This document shows positions 44,564-57,240 of a stretch of DNA of 64,000 nucleotides, one piece after another (positions within the stretch are counted from its first letter, which is position 1; each line of letters starts with the position of its first letter). The stretch covers positions 85,684,001 through 85,748,000 of the forward strand of contig OZ231127.1 in the NCBI GenBank assembly GCA_965153355.1. The letters run 5' to 3'. Source of the DNA: Flaccisagitta enflata. Lineage: Eukaryota; Chaetognatha; Sagittoidea; Aphragmophora. The notes under the pieces are model-generated. The model was not told the DNA's origin and ran no database searches. It worked only from the letters and a program-made list of their open reading frames with translations. Both the position numbers and the translations under genes were made by a program.

Positions 44564-44785
<222 letters not shown>

Positions 44786-44859
44786 CGCCGATAAGACATC
44801 GACCCACCGCTTGCCCCTTCCCACACCCCTCGACAGTTTTGAGGAAGATTAAAGGATCA

Positions 44860-45250
44860 TCGTCCTTTACTATTGTGGTGATGTACGGCTTAAATGAGTC
44901 TTTGTGGTTAAGTATTAGGTGGGCGATGTGACATGCTCATTTTGGACGGGTACCCAGCATGTTCCAAGTCAACTTTTCATCGCCAAACGGATTTCAAACA
45001 GTTAGAAAGTTAAATCCAAACAAGTGACAGCCTCGCTAGAACGGCACCAAAATCAATATGGCGCGTAATATGTTAGAAAAGTAGTTAAAACATGCAATAT
45101 GGGGTATCAATCGAAAGCCCTTGATATTCTGCATCGTTTGATACCAATAATTGTGGTTTCGGAGAAAAAAATCTTTTTCGTCATACTTTCCTACTTAATT
45201 CTGATTACTATAGGTTGGTGTTAGAGTAGATGATAACAAGAACGTGTCAC
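44860..45250. other. Spacer upstream of GPCR-2
   Basis: Plain sequence, no gene recognised. It may contain the promoter or the missing first exon of GPCR-2. Confidence 0.4.
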
Positions 45251-45251
45251 A

Positions 45252-45398
45252 ACGTGGCCGGATACACGGCTATCCAGCCGCGGGTGGTTGAGCTGGAGCC
45301 GTAATGCGAAAATCGATCGGAATTCAAAAATGTTACGGACGGACCGACCTACTGATTATTACGGCAAGGTGGAGAGTCGCGTGTCCGCGACTGAAAAT
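45252..45398 (-). repeat. Family P repeat
   Basis: GTGGCCGGATACACGGCTAT, a GAGCCGTAATGCGAAAATCG box, a GGACGGACCGACC core and the hairpin GTCGCGTGTCCGCGAC then TGAAAA. Confidence 0.8.
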
Positions 45399-45541
45399 AC
45401 CCCTTTGTTGTAAAATAATTGCCAAACACAAAAGGTTCGCTGCAGTATTAGCATGGTAGCTCTAGAACGTTTTGGGGGGGCAATGGCCATCATCCTTCAA
45501 TTACATCCTTCACTTACATCGTTCAATCACCTACATCCTAG

Positions 45542-46501
45542 GGTCCTCCTTTCTTTGCAATCGAAGCAAAAGATGTGGCGTCATTGAATGCTTCGTCCAA
45601 CTGCACGCCAATCCTTGAATATGCCGGAAATCCATCCATCGCTTCCATCTTTATCTTGTCGATCCTTTTCAACTCTCTCGTGATTCTAGTAATCTTGGAC
45701 ATGAGAAAACGCAAAATTACCTCTTCGACGAGGATTTTCGTAGCTCTGGCAGTGTCGGACATTACAATGGCTGCGTCTATTGTCCTAGCAGCCGTGATAA
45801 ATTGGCGCTACGACAGTTGCACTTTCAGTGGGACCGCCAGAGATGGGATACACATTACGACAGAATTAGTCAGTCTATCTAATAAAGGAATTACTTTCTA
45901 TATCACGCTTAAAAGGGCTTTAGCCGTCAGCACCAAACTAAAAGCATCACAAAGTTTGATTTCCACTGTTTTTGAAATGATGATTTTCGCCGTGATCAGT
46001 TGCACACCCCTGTTTATCGATGTAGCGGTTTCAGAAAACAAATCCAAAGCGATTGTATGGTTGGTATTTTTCGCTTTGCTTACGGTGGTGATGGCCGTTT
46101 TAGCGTTTTACATACTTTGCAAATTACGAAAACACAACAAATCAATGATATCCAATACACGTCACACACGTTCGACGAATCAGGTTGACTTCCAAAAACT
46201 GGTGTTTTTGGTGGCGACGACTTTCACTTGTTGTCATTTCTTAGCGATCGTTTTCTACGGCCACATGCTGTTTCATGGCTTTGATGATACTGGTAGATCG
46301 CTACAGCTTTGTTTTTTTGTTGGGTTGGCTGTCAATGGGGCCGTCAATTTATTCATTTATATCGCGGTTTCCGCTTCTTTTCGACAAACTTTGCTCGGAT
46401 ATTTCATAAAAACTTTTGCCCGATCAGCGCCTGACGTTACTCAAATGAGTGACCTCAGTAGTTCAGCTTCTGGAAGCCAACAGATACATACTTCGACGTA
46501 A
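45542..46501 (+). CDS. Rhodopsin-like GPCR-2, main exon
   Basis: The frame is open from the acceptor CACCTACATCCTAG (exon from 45542) to TAA at 46499-46501, about 319 codons. The first in-frame ATG falls inside TM1, so the start codon must be in an upstream exon not found. The N-terminus has two glycosylation sites (NAS, NCT). TM1 has FNSLVILVILDM, TM2 LAVSDITMAAS with the conserved aspartate, and TM3 ends YITLKRALAV (DRY replaced by K-R-A, arginine kept). TM4 and TM5 follow, TM6 is LVFLVATTFTCCHFLAIVFY (CWxP replaced by C-C-H-F), and TM7 is NGAVNLFIYIAVSASFRQTL, where N-LFIY stands for NPxxY, followed by helix 8. The tail is Ser-rich. It should sit in the plasma membrane; the ligand is unknown. 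The frame is undamaged. Confidence 0.8.
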   Translation, partial: GPPFFAIEAKDVASLNASSNCTPILEYAGNPSIASIFILSILFNSLVILVILDMRKRKITSSTRIFVALAVSDITMAASIVLAAVINWRYDSCTFSGTARDGIHITTELVSLSNKGITFYITLKRALAVSTKLKASQSLISTVFEMMIFAVISCTPLFIDVAVSENKSKAIVWLVFFALLTVVMAVLAFYILCKLRKHNKSMISNTRHTRSTNQVDFQKLVFLVATTFTCCHFLAIVFYGHMLFHGFDDTGRSLQLCFFVGLAVNGAVNLFIYIAVSASFRQTLLGYFIKTFARSAPDVTQMSDLSSSASGSQQIHTST

Positions 46502-47149
46502 ACTCTATCAAATGCCCTTTTTACAAAATTCCAATTTCACCTTGCATTTGTAGCTGTACAAAATATGGCAACCATTTCCTTGAACACCCGTTATCTTTCT
46601 TTTTATTCATATGTGCTAACAGGATAAGCAAAAAAATTTGCACAAGCATATGAGTATAGAAACAGCGCTTTTAGGTGCTTTGAAAAGATAAAATTTGGAT
46701 CATAACCCCACAACTAGTTCTACTACACAGTAGTATGGGCCGTCATTCACTTGTCCAATTGCTGTTCCCATTAGAAGGCATCAAAGTTGAACCGCACAGT
46801 CAGATTTTGCAAGAATTTTATCGGCCAAATTTGGGGATATGGAAACTCTACTTAGTCTATTGTTTTTCTCATGCATGGCGTCCCCTGCTAGTCGATGTCA
46901 TACAAAACATGTTACCTTGTTGTCAGATAGTCATACCAATTGATGATTGGGTCAGGGGGATTAGAATTGTCCAACAAAATGAAGAAAAACCGATGCCACT
47001 TGATCAAGGTTACAGTCAAAATCATGGCACATAGACTAGATGTGACCATCATAATAATTTATTTTCCAGACCTCATCTACTGCCTATAACCAACAATATT
47101 GGCTCATTGGCATTCTAAATTACTGAAATTAGGTATTTGATTCATATCA
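46502..47149. other. 3' flank of GPCR-2, no gene supported
   Basis: AT-rich. A 99-codon plus frame at 46735-47034 has no motif. AATAAT-like words near 47048 could include a poly(A) signal. Confidence 0.4.
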
Positions 47150-47163
47150 TGAACTTATGTTGC

Positions 47164-47252
<89 letters not shown>

Positions 47253-47655
47253 TTTTTATCTATTGTATTGTAAAATTAATATTCCCACTGACTCAAACAT
47301 TGTGACTGCAGCAAAAATACAAAATGTTTCATCAGGATTGAACTTCAGATTTAATCTGGATAACAGAGGTGATCTTAATTGGACAGAAAAGCTGAGTCAA
47401 GGTGAATATTTCACCATTGGTCATGTGTTTGAGTCTATATGAATATTTCATCACATTTGTAGTATCAGTTAATATTCAAATCGTCTCTAACAGTGTGACA
47501 ACATCCAAAATACAAAAAATTGATTAGAATTGAACTTAAGATTAACTCTGGATGACTGAAGTGATCTGATGAGCATGAAGTGAGTGAGTCAATATGAATA
47601 TTTTACCATAACTGTTGTGTCAATTAGTATTCCAATTGACTCAACTAATGTTGCT

Positions 47656-47748
<93 letters not shown>

Positions 47749-48149
47749 TTATATCTATTATGTAAATATAAATATTCACATAGACTCAAACAGTGTGATT
47801 TCAGCCAAAATACAAAATGTTTCATCAGGATTGAACTTCAGATTTAATCTGGATAACAGAAGTGATCTTAATCGGACAGAAAAGCTGAGTCAAAGTGAAT
47901 ATTTCATCATTGGTGATGTGTTTGAGTCCATATGAACATTTCATCAGATTTGTAGTATCAGTTAATATTCAAATCGTCTCTAACAGTGTGATAACATTCA
48001 AAATACAAAAAGTTTGATTAGAATTGAAATTAAGATTAACTCTGGATGACTGAAGTGATCTGAAGAGCATGAAGTGAGTGAGTCAATATGAATATTATAT
48101 TATCTGTGTTGTGTCAATCAGTATTCCAATTAACTTAACTAATGTTGCT

Positions 48150-48189
<40 letters not shown>

Positions 48190-48193
48190 CGAG

Positions 48194-48241
<48 letters not shown>

Positions 48242-48655
48242 AGAGAAGATGTTTGTTATCTCTTGTCTGTCAATTAATAATCCCATTGACTCAAACAGTG
48301 TGACTTCAGCCAAAACACAAAATGTTTCATCAGGATTGAACTTTAGATCTAATCTGGATAACTGAAGTGATCTTAAGTGGATAGAATAGCTGAGTCAAGG
48401 TAAATATTTTACCATTGGTGATGTGTCTGAGTCTATATGAATATTTTATCATATTTGTAGTATCAGTTAATATTCAAATCGTCTCTAACACTGTGATAAC
48501 ATCCACAATACAAAAAAGTTTGATTAGAATTGAACTTAAGCTTAACTCTGGCTGACTGAAGTGATCTGAAGAGCATAAAGAGAGTGGGTCAATGTGAATA
48601 TTTTTCCATTAGTGTTGTGTCAATCAGTATTTCAATTGACTCAACTAATGTTGAT

Positions 48656-48728
<73 letters not shown>

Positions 48729-49132
48729 GTCTGTTATCTCTTGTATGTCATTTAATATTCACACTGTCTCAAACAGTTTCACTTCAGCCAAGAGACAAAA
48801 TGTTTCATCAGTATTGAACTTTAGATTTACTCTGGATAACTGAAGTGATCTCAAGTGGATAGAATAGCTGAGTCAAGGTAAATATTTTACCATTGGTGAT
48901 GTGTCCGAGTCTAGGAAAATATTTCATTATATTTGTAGTATCAGTTAATATTCAAATCGTCTCTAACAGTGTGACAACATCCAAAATACAAAAAGTTTGA
49001 TTAGAATTGAACTTAATATTAATTCTGGCTGATGGAAGTGATCTGAAGAGCAGAAAGAGAGTGGGTCAATGTTAATATTTTTCCATTAGTGTTGTGTCAA
49101 TCAGTATTTCAATTGACTCAACTAATGTTGCT

Positions 49133-49222
<90 letters not shown>

Positions 49223-49440
49223 TTCATTGTTACTAGTCAATTATTATTCTTATCGACTCAATGTTACTAAAGACAAAAAACAAAATGTTTGATAGGGATT
49301 GAACTTTAGATTTACCCTGAATTTCTGAAGTGATCTGATCATCCGAGAAATATGAAGTGACTGGGTCAATGTGAATATTTCATTATCTTTGCTTTGACAA
49401 TACTCCAATAGGCTTTTAAAGTGTGACTACAGCTAAAATA
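47150..49440 (+). repeat. Macrosatellite, about 490-bp unit containing (GA)n
   Basis: Five tandem units with GA runs at 47168, 47659, 48153, 48658 and 49134. Each has the same order of unique sequence: ATTCCAATTGACTCAACTAA then TGTTGCTCCA, GA run, CAAAATGTTTCATCAGGATT, GAACTTCAGATTTAATCTGG and AGTATCAGTTAATATTCAAA. The spacing is 477 to 505 bp. The last unit is truncated. The short frames in it are artefacts. Confidence 0.9.
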
Positions 49441-49499
49441 CAGAATGTTTGTTTGAATTTACCTTCAGATCTGAGGTGATTCAAATGCATTTCATTTGT

Positions 49500-51130
49500 A
49501 AGGGTTAGAGTTAAGGTTATGGTTAAAGATTTAGGATAGCTGATAGGGTTAGGATTATGTTTTTTGGCTTAGGGTTAGGGCTGGATAAAAAGGTTAGGGT
49601 TAGGGTTAGGGTTAGGGCTGGATAAAAAGGTTAGGGTTAGAGTTTGGAGGTTAAAGTTAGGGTTAGGGTTAGGGTTAATGTTTCACTAAGTTAGCGCCAT
49701 GAACATGCTCATGAGTGTTGCAGATTAGGGTTAAGGTCATAAGATAGTTAAACACTATTACGCTTTCACTTTGAACCCCTATCACTAACCTCTATGGGTT
49801 AGTGTTAACCCTAATCCCTAACCCTAACCTCTTACTCCTAACCCCTTACCCTAACCCTAGCCCTTAATGTTATAGGTGAAGAGCATTTGCAGGCTTGAGT
49901 ATAAAATGAATGCTCAACAGTATTAAACTATCTCACAGTGCTAACCCTAACCCTAACCTGTGACACTCATGAGCGTGTACATTGCGCTCACTTAGTCAAA
50001 AAATGAACCCTAACCCTAACCTCCAAACCCTAACCCTAACCCTTTTATCCAGCCCTAACCCTAACCCTAACCTGCTAACCTTAACCTTCAAACCCTAACC
50101 CTAGCCCTAAAACATAACCCTGACTCTATCATCTATCCTTAAACTCGAACCTTAACCCTAACCCTCTGTATAAACAAAGTGCATTTACGGGAATGGGTTT
50201 GAAACCGAAGCATAATAGTGCTATACTTTCTTTTAACGCTAACTCTAACTCTAACCCTAACCCGTGACGCTCATGAGCGGGTACATGTCGCTCACTAAGT
50301 GAAACATTAACCCTAACCTCCAAACCCTAACCCTAACCTCATTATCCAGCCCGACATCACTTTGGAGGGATGTATTGCGGGTTAGGGTTAGGGTTAGGGT
50401 TGGACTTCAGTTTAGAGGTATATGTTGCGGGTTTAGGTTAGGAATAGACTTCTACTTTGGAGGTATATGTTGCGGGTTAGGGTTGGGTTAGGGTAGGGTT
50501 TGACTTCACTTTGGAGGGTTAGGGTTAGGGTTGTGGGTTAGGGTTGTAGTTGAAGGTTAGGGTTTGGGTTTACCCTAACTCGTTTAGGTAAGTGAATGGG
50601 TTGAGGGTTAGACTTCACTTTTGAGGGATGTCTTACTGAATTGAAGGCTTAGGGTTAGGGTTTAAACCTCTAACCCTAGCCCTTAATGTTATAGGTGAAG
50701 AGCATTTGCAGGCTTGAGTATAAAATGAATGCTCAACAGTATTACACTATCTCACAGTGCTAACCCTAACCCTAACCTGTGACACTCATGAGCGTGTACA
50801 TTGCGCTCACTTAGTCAAAAAATGAACCCTAACCCTAACCTCCAAACCCTAACCTTAACCTTATTTGACTTCACTTTGGAGGTATATGGGTTAGGGTTAG
50901 GGTTAGGGTTAGGGTTCGACTTCTGTTTTGAGGTATATGTTGCGGGTTAGGGTTAGGGTTAGGGTTAAACTTTACTTTGGAGGTATATGTTGCGGGTTAG
51001 GGTTAGGGCTAGGTTTAGGGTTTGACTTGACTTCTGTTTGGAGGCATATGTTGCTGGTTAGGGTTAGGGTTGAGGGTTAGGGTTGGAGCGGAGAGGTTAG
51101 GGTTATGGTTAGAGTTAACCCTAACCCGTT
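49500..51130. repeat. Interstitial telomere-like block (TTAGGG/CCCTAA)
   Basis: Many short runs of TTAGGG on the plus strand (49550-49680, 50380-50560, 50880-51120) and CCCTAA (49800-50340, 50760-50860), so the orientation flips several times. A segment of about 180 bp with AGAGCATTTGCAGGCTTGAG and CTCATGAGCGTGTACATTGC occurs at 49862 and again at 50690, with a partial inverted copy near 49680-49720. Units TTTGGAGGTATATGTTGCGG recur. This resembles subtelomeric mosaic DNA. Confidence 0.9.
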
Positions 51131-51179
51131 TAGGTGAGTGAATGGGTTTGACTTTACTTTGGAGGTATGTCCTTCTGAA

Positions 51180-52925
51180 ATGAGCATCGTCATCATCGTC
51201 ATCATCGTCATCATCGACATTGGCTCCTTTTGTGGCCCATTATCACATCATCATCGTCATCATCGTTATAATTGTTATCATCGACATTGGCTCCTTTTGT
51301 GGCCCATTATCACATCATCATCGTCATCATCGTCATAATTGTTATCATCGACATTGGCTCCTTTTGTGGCCTCTTATCACGTTATCATCATCATCATCGT
51401 CGTCATTGTCATCATCGTCATCATTGTCATCATCGTCGTCATCGTCATCATCGTCATCTGCTCCTTTTGTGGCCCATTATCACGTCATCATCGTCGTCAT
51501 TGTCATCATCGTCATCATCGTCATCATCATCGTCATCATCGTCATCGGCTCCTTTTGTGGCCCAATATCACGTCATCATCGTCGTCATCGTCATAATCGT
51601 CATCATCGTCATCATCGTCATCATCGTCATCATCGTCATCTGCTCCTTTTGTGGCCCATTATCACGTCATCATCGTCGTCATCGTCATAATCGTCATCAT
51701 CGTCATCATCGTCATCATCGTCATCTGCTCCTTTTGTGGCCCATTATCACGTCATCATCGTCGTCATCGTCATAATCGTCATCATCGTCATCATCGTCAT
51801 CATCGTCATCTGCTCCTTTTGTGGCCCATTATCACGTCATCATCGTCGTCATTGTCATCATCGTCATCATCGTCATCATCGTCATCATCGTCATCATCGT
51901 CATCTGCTCCTTTTGTGGCCCATTATCACGTCATCATCGTCGTCATTGTCATCATCGTCATCATCGTCATAATCGTCATCATCGTCATCATCGTCATCGT
52001 CGTCCTTTTCGTCATAATCGTCATCATCGTCATCATCGTCATAATCGTCATCGTCATCATCGTCATCATCGTCATCCTCATCATCATCGTCATCTGCTCC
52101 TTTTTGGCCCATTATCCGTCATCATCGTGAAACCATCATCCTCGTCGTCCTCATCATCATCGTCATCATCGTTGTCATCTGCTCACGGCCCATTATCAAT
52201 GTCTGTGATCATTGTCATCTATCGTCATCATCTGTCATAATCGTCATCATCGTCATCATCGTCATCGGCTCCTTTTGTGGCCCAATATCACGTCATCATC
52301 GTCGTCATCGTCATAATCGTCATCATCGTCATCATCGTCATCTGCTCCTTTTGTGGCCCATTATCACATCATCATCGTCATCACGTCAGCATCGTCAGCA
52401 TCGTCATCATCGTCATCATTGTCATCATCGTCATCATCGTCATCATCGACATTGGCTCCTTTTGTGGCCCATTATCATCATCATCATCGTCATCGTGTCG
52501 CGTCATCGTCATCATCGACATTGGCTCCTTTTGAGGCCCATTATCACGTCATCATCGTCATCATCGTCATCATTGTCATCATCGACATTGGCTCCTTTTG
52601 TGGCCCATTATCACGTCATCATCGTCATCATTGTTATCATTGTCATCATCGTCATAATCGTCATCATCGTCATCATCGTCATCATCGTCATCATTGTCAT
52701 CATCCACATCTGCTCCTTTTGTGGCCCATTATCACATCATCGTCGTCATCATTGTTATCATTGTCATCATCGTCATAATCGTCATCATCGTCATCATCGT
52801 CATCGGCTCCTTTTGTGGCCCAATATCACGTCATCATCGTCGTCATCGTCATAATCGTCATCATCGTCATCATCGTCATCTGCTCCTTTTGTGGCCCATT
52901 ATCACATCATCGTCGTCATCTGCTA
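51180..52925 (+). repeat. (CATCGT)n minisatellite with spaced conserved box
   Basis: CATCGTCAT arrays interrupted about 18 times by GCTCCTTTTGTGGCCCATTA then TCAC, every 65 to 190 bp (most 70 to 100). Variant runs (ATTGTC, ATAATC) sit at recurring places, giving a higher-order unit. Ser, His and Ile frames are artefacts. Confidence 0.95.
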
Positions 52926-53136
52926 AAAGCGCGTCGTGTTTCAGCCTTGGCCAATTTTCAATCGCGCGTTCGCGACTCTGCTGTGTTTTGTCCGTCTGTC
53001 TGTCTATCCATCCGCCGTGTCTGTCCGTCAGGGAGGACGAGTGAAAAGTAAAAAAGTTTCCGTCCAGCACAGAAACCCGCCCCCGCCCCTCCTACCTTGG
53101 GCCGCGACAATATCAAAACCCCGTGTTATTCGTTCT

Positions 53137-53668
53137 CTTTTTTTAGTTGCGGACACGCGACTCTACACCTTGGTCCGTCGGTCGAGTCGGTCCGTCGGTC
53201 CGTCGCCACCGTGGCTATTATACACCCCTGACGCTGAAAATACCCATGACCACCTAGAACCACCGGCCCCTAGCGGCACCATCACGTGCTCTACTGTACC
53301 CCTGGCTGAAAATGCCCGGCCGACCACCTGGAACCACCTGACCTAAAACACCATCTGTGGCTGTTATGCACCCCACAATGAAAAATACCCAGCCGACCAC
53401 CTAGAACCACCTGACCCCTAAACTTTATGCCCATAGCTCTGCACCACATGGCGTGAAAAATACCAGCCGACCACACAGAACCACTGGCCCCTGAAAACAC
53501 CACATCACCGTGGCTATTATACACCCCTGACGCTGAAAAAACCCAGCCGACCACCTAGAACCACCTGACCCCCTAAAACCCCACGTCGGTCGGTCATTTT
53601 GGATACAGGCGGTTTTTGCACTACTGCTCCTGCCCAGCCGTCCGTGACTGCCGTAATATCCATACGGC
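53137..53668 (+). repeat. Family P repeat with internal minisatellite
   Basis: The hairpin start TTTAGTTGCGGACACGCGAC and GTCGGTCCGTCGG core are followed by about five degenerate copies of a unit with CTATTATACACCCCTGACGC, TGAAAAATACCCAGCCGACC and ACCTAGAACCACCTGACC. The normal 3' part then appears (CTACTGCTCCTGCCCAGCCG, TCCATACGGCC). The minisatellite seems to have grown inside the element. Confidence 0.75.
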
Positions 53669-53870
53669 CTTTTTTTTTATTTTTTTTTATATATAGTTCC
53701 TCTTTTGTGGTTGTTTTTCTTTTCTTTTTTCCCCTATTCTTACTATGTTGGCAATTTTCCACGACCTTTGACCTTGTCTGCTTTTTATCCTGCCAGTCAA
53801 AATCGATTACACTTCCCCTCAAAGATTCTTTTTTTTTGGGGGGGGACGGCAAGAGTCAAGACTGATTAGC
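53669..53870. other. Spacer
   Basis: T-rich DNA, no gene seen. Confidence 0.5.
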
Positions 53871-53873
53871 GGT

Positions 53874-54179
53874 AGGGCGCGTGGTGGCCGAGTGGTTACG
53901 GCTGTTGCCTTCGGATTCGAAGGTCACGGGATCGATCCCCGTCTGCGTTCCCCGCTCAGACGTAGCATTGCTAGCGTAGCGTGTGTTTATGATTGAAATA
54001 AAGCTCCCCTTACGGTTAAAGCAGACAACAATTTGACACGACATTGACAGGAGTCTTACACGCCCCGATCCAATGGCATGGCCAAATGTGGTGGATTGCA
54101 TGGCCTCTCTGAAATCAGATGCCGCATTCATGCTCATCTCGCCCGGGTAGACTCCCCCGGTTAACAACAACAACAACTG
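53874..54179 (+). repeat. tRNA-derived SINE, full-length
   Basis: The head GGTGGCCGAGTGGTTACGGC is an RNA polymerase III A box in a serine/leucine-tRNA-like D arm. The hairpin CCTTCGGATTCGAAGG takes the anticodon-arm place, and CGGGATCGATCCCCG is a T arm with B box. The body (CTCCCCTTACGGTTAAAGC to GAAATCAGATGCCGC) is shared with 5957-6120. It ends CCCGGTTAACAACAACAACA, an (AAC)n tail. It needs a LINE for retrotransposition. Confidence 0.85.
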
Positions 54180-55235
54180 ATTAGCGGTGGGCGGTAAGCA
54201 AGGAGGAGGTAGGGAAACTTGATGAGAAAATTGCGTAGCCACCAGTTTTGCGAGGATGCGAAATGCCACGGCCATGGGCCATCTTCAGACAAATTTAAGA
54301 TCGACTTTTAAAAAAGACTGACTAGATTTTTGAATTCCACCATATCTATTTATAAAGTGGAAATACGATAAAAGTTCTTTACGGCCTGTATTCATCTAGT
54401 CTCGAGGCATTAATTTGAGGAAGGATGAAAAAATAAAATGATTTTTTTACCACAACATTGTGTACCATCTTTCATGTGAATCTACGTCTTCATGTGAATC
54501 TACGTCTTATCTATGTCTTATATCTGATACCGACAAATACGGTTTTGTCATGGACTTCGCCCTTCGTCGATCGTTCATAGTACAGCAACTTAATGATATT
54601 TTGTTATGGAAGTTGCGCGAGTGTCATGGTTACTGATTAGGTTGTGATCGTTTGGAAAATCCAGGCGTGGAAGCAACGCAAGTGACATGATTAGGTACTA
54701 GGTAGCAACCGCTAAGAAGATTAAGGACCTGTTACTGCACGAGATAATCGCGTTTTGAAAGGGCCATTTGGTCGCTCGCTACATTCGCTTGCTCGCACCA
54801 ATCACTTGGCTTACTCCCCCCCCGCAGCAATCCACTTGGCTATGCTTGTTTAGCTTGCTCATTCCATTTTTAGGCTCGCTCACTCACTTCGCTCGCTCCC
54901 TCTTGGAATGGTTAAGAATCATGATTATGTGCTCATAATGAGATCGCGTTCAACAGGAACGATCGCGTTTGTTGTCGACACTAGAAACGCGCCCTGGAGA
55001 GATAGAGATAGAGACATACGAATTAACGGGAACAATCGCGTTTGTTGTCGACACTAGAAATGCGCCATCAAATGCGGGAAGCCGCTTGATCAACCGTGAA
55101 AGAAACTCAACGAGATTACGCCAAAAAGTCAACTTGAAGGTAATCACCTTTTCGGTCTACGATCTTCGGTCTACGGTCTACGGGCAAGGGCAAGGACAGC
55201 GATAGAGAAAGTGATCGAAGCATTTGAGCAGTATT
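54180..55235. other. Spacer, no gene supported
   Basis: A GAACGATCGCGTTTGTTGTC then GACACTAGAAA segment is duplicated (54957 and 55030, about 73 bp apart). A GCTCGCT-rich stretch lies at 54770-54900. A minus-strand frame at 53856-54275 only overlaps the SINE. No gene is recognised. Confidence 0.45.
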
Positions 55236-55673
55236 TGAGTAATATGTGGTCAGCGATACCTGTTGCCCTGCTTTGCGTGATTGTGAATTGGGTGAGAGGA
55301 AGCAGGGCAGCGGCCCCAAAGGGGATGAAGTCTCTAGAACTCAGAGGACTTTCATTTGTCCGTCCATTCGTCCATCCGTCCTTCCGTCCTCCCTAGGCCC
55401 TCCTCTCAGGCCCATGAAATCTGCCCTCTCAGGCCTTGAATCTGAGAGGGCAGATCTGAGAGGGCACATTTAAGGCTAGAGAGGGCAGATTTCAGGCCTG
55501 AGAGGGCAGATCAAGGACTGAGGAGTGGTTGAGCCTGAGAGGGAAGATTTCTCAGGCCTGAGGGCAGATTTCAGGCCTAAGAGGGCCTGGGGAGACGAAT
55601 GGCCAAGTGGACAAACGGATGCATGAACAGCCCCCTGTGTTCTGGGACTTCGTCCCCATCGGGGCCGCTGCCC
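55236..55673 (+). mobile_element. Q element G
   Basis: Head AATATGTGGTCAGCGATACC, the GCCCTGCTT..AGCAGGGC stem and a CGGCCCCAAAGGGGATG hairpin. The interior is a CTCTCAGGCC/GGCCTGAGAG minisatellite that inverts midway. It closes CGTCCCCATCGGGGCCG then CTGCCC. Confidence 0.75.
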
Positions 55674-55837
55674 AAAAGGTAAACATCGGACCAACAAAGG
55701 GGGGAATAGAGTCACGACTCCCTCGCCAAAAATCGCTATGTTGTGCACTTTCTCCTGGAGTCACTTGCATCGCACGTGGGAAAGAATGGGGACAAATAAT
55801 ATAACTATAAATCGGGATAGCGCATAGATTCTCTCTG

Positions 55838-56230
<393 letters not shown>

Positions 56231-56655
56231 GAAATCAATTTTCTTTCATGTTTGAGGAAGGAGTTAAGGAAGGAGAGAAAAAAGAAGGAACAAGGCCGAT
56301 CCGACTTTGCTAGTTGTACACGTCGTTTTGTTCCTACTAACGAACGGATAGAAGGAAAGATAGACTGACAAATCGTCCGACCAATACAATGATACAATGA
56401 TACAATGATCCAAAATCAAATGAGCGAACGTTGATTTCAGATGTTGGGTTTTTGGACCGCCGATACTCATTACATCCACGCTTTTTCGCTGAGTCTTGCC
56501 AAAAAGTTACCAGATTTTTGTCCCAAGTTACCGATACTTTCAAATGATATCCCCATACGTTACTGGACAAGTTACCAAATTACAAGATGCTTCTCCAGGT
56601 TACCAGGAGGATATTCACGATCACGATAGGTAGTCCAGTCTGTTGATGCATGAAA
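56231..56655. other. Spacer, no gene seen
   Basis: Short frames only. Words from 56600-56640 (GGAGGATATTCACGAT) reappear inverted near 57325-57340, so the foldback that follows may be longer than called. Confidence 0.45.
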
Positions 56656-56659
56656 TTGA

Positions 56660-57240
56660 TCAAACTCGGCTTTTCCGGAACAAAGCTTGAAAATTTGCTT
56701 ACAAGTATTTAAAGTTATGTAGATCATGATCATGATAGGCGCAGGTCAAAAAAAATTGAGCACCTATCCTAAAAATTCATCTGAAATTTTCAAAACCATG
56801 CCACCGCCAAACTGTCTACCTCAGAGCAATAAAATTTTATGAGCAGAAAAATATGGGTTTTATACATGTCCATACCAAATTTCAGCTCTCTAGCTTTATT
56901 AGAAGGGAGATATAGCCGATCACTTTTGGTGTATTTTCTCAAAAATATACACAAAAAAATGGTTTTTATATACAAAAGTAAATCGGCTATATCTCTGCTT
57001 CTGATAAAGCTAGAGCTGAAATTTCAGTGTCCATAATACAAAATGCATATTTTTAGCTCCTAAAATTTCATTGCCTAACTCTAGCGGTTTGGCGATGTGA
57101 TTTTGAAAATTTTAAAGGAATTTTTAAGATAGGCGCTCAAATTTTTTTGACCTGCACCTATCATTATCATAATCTACATGACTTTAAATACTTGTATGTA
57201 AATTTTCAAGCTTTTTTCCAGAAAAGCCGAGTCCTTTCTT
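56660..57240. mobile_element. AT-rich foldback, about 580 bp
   Basis: AACTCGGCTTTTCCGGAACA, AGCTTGAAAATTTGC, TACAAGTATTTAAAGT and ATAGGCGCAGGTCAAAAAAA mirror at the right as TTTGACCTGCACCTAT, ACTTTAAATACTTGTA and TTTTTTCCAGAAAAGCCGAG. The inner arms with ATATAGCCGAT and ATCGGCTATAT meet near 56950. No gene. Confidence 0.85.

Noticed and set aside
46735-47034. 99-codon plus-strand frame after GPCR-2
   Set aside because: No motif, no splice or promoter support, and AT-rich composition like its flanks.
49500-51130. A true chromosome end
   Set aside because: TTAGGG runs are short, flip orientation and have more than 12 kb of complex DNA on the far side. It is an internal telomere-like block.
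51180-52925. CRISPR-like array in the CATCGT region
   Set aside because: The spaced box is repeated, but the intervals are themselves CATCGT repeats, not unique spacers.
53874-53950. A functional tRNA gene
   Set aside because: A and B boxes are present, but the anticodon arm is a long hairpin, the acceptor stem does not close, and the unit continues into a SINE body and (AAC)n tail.
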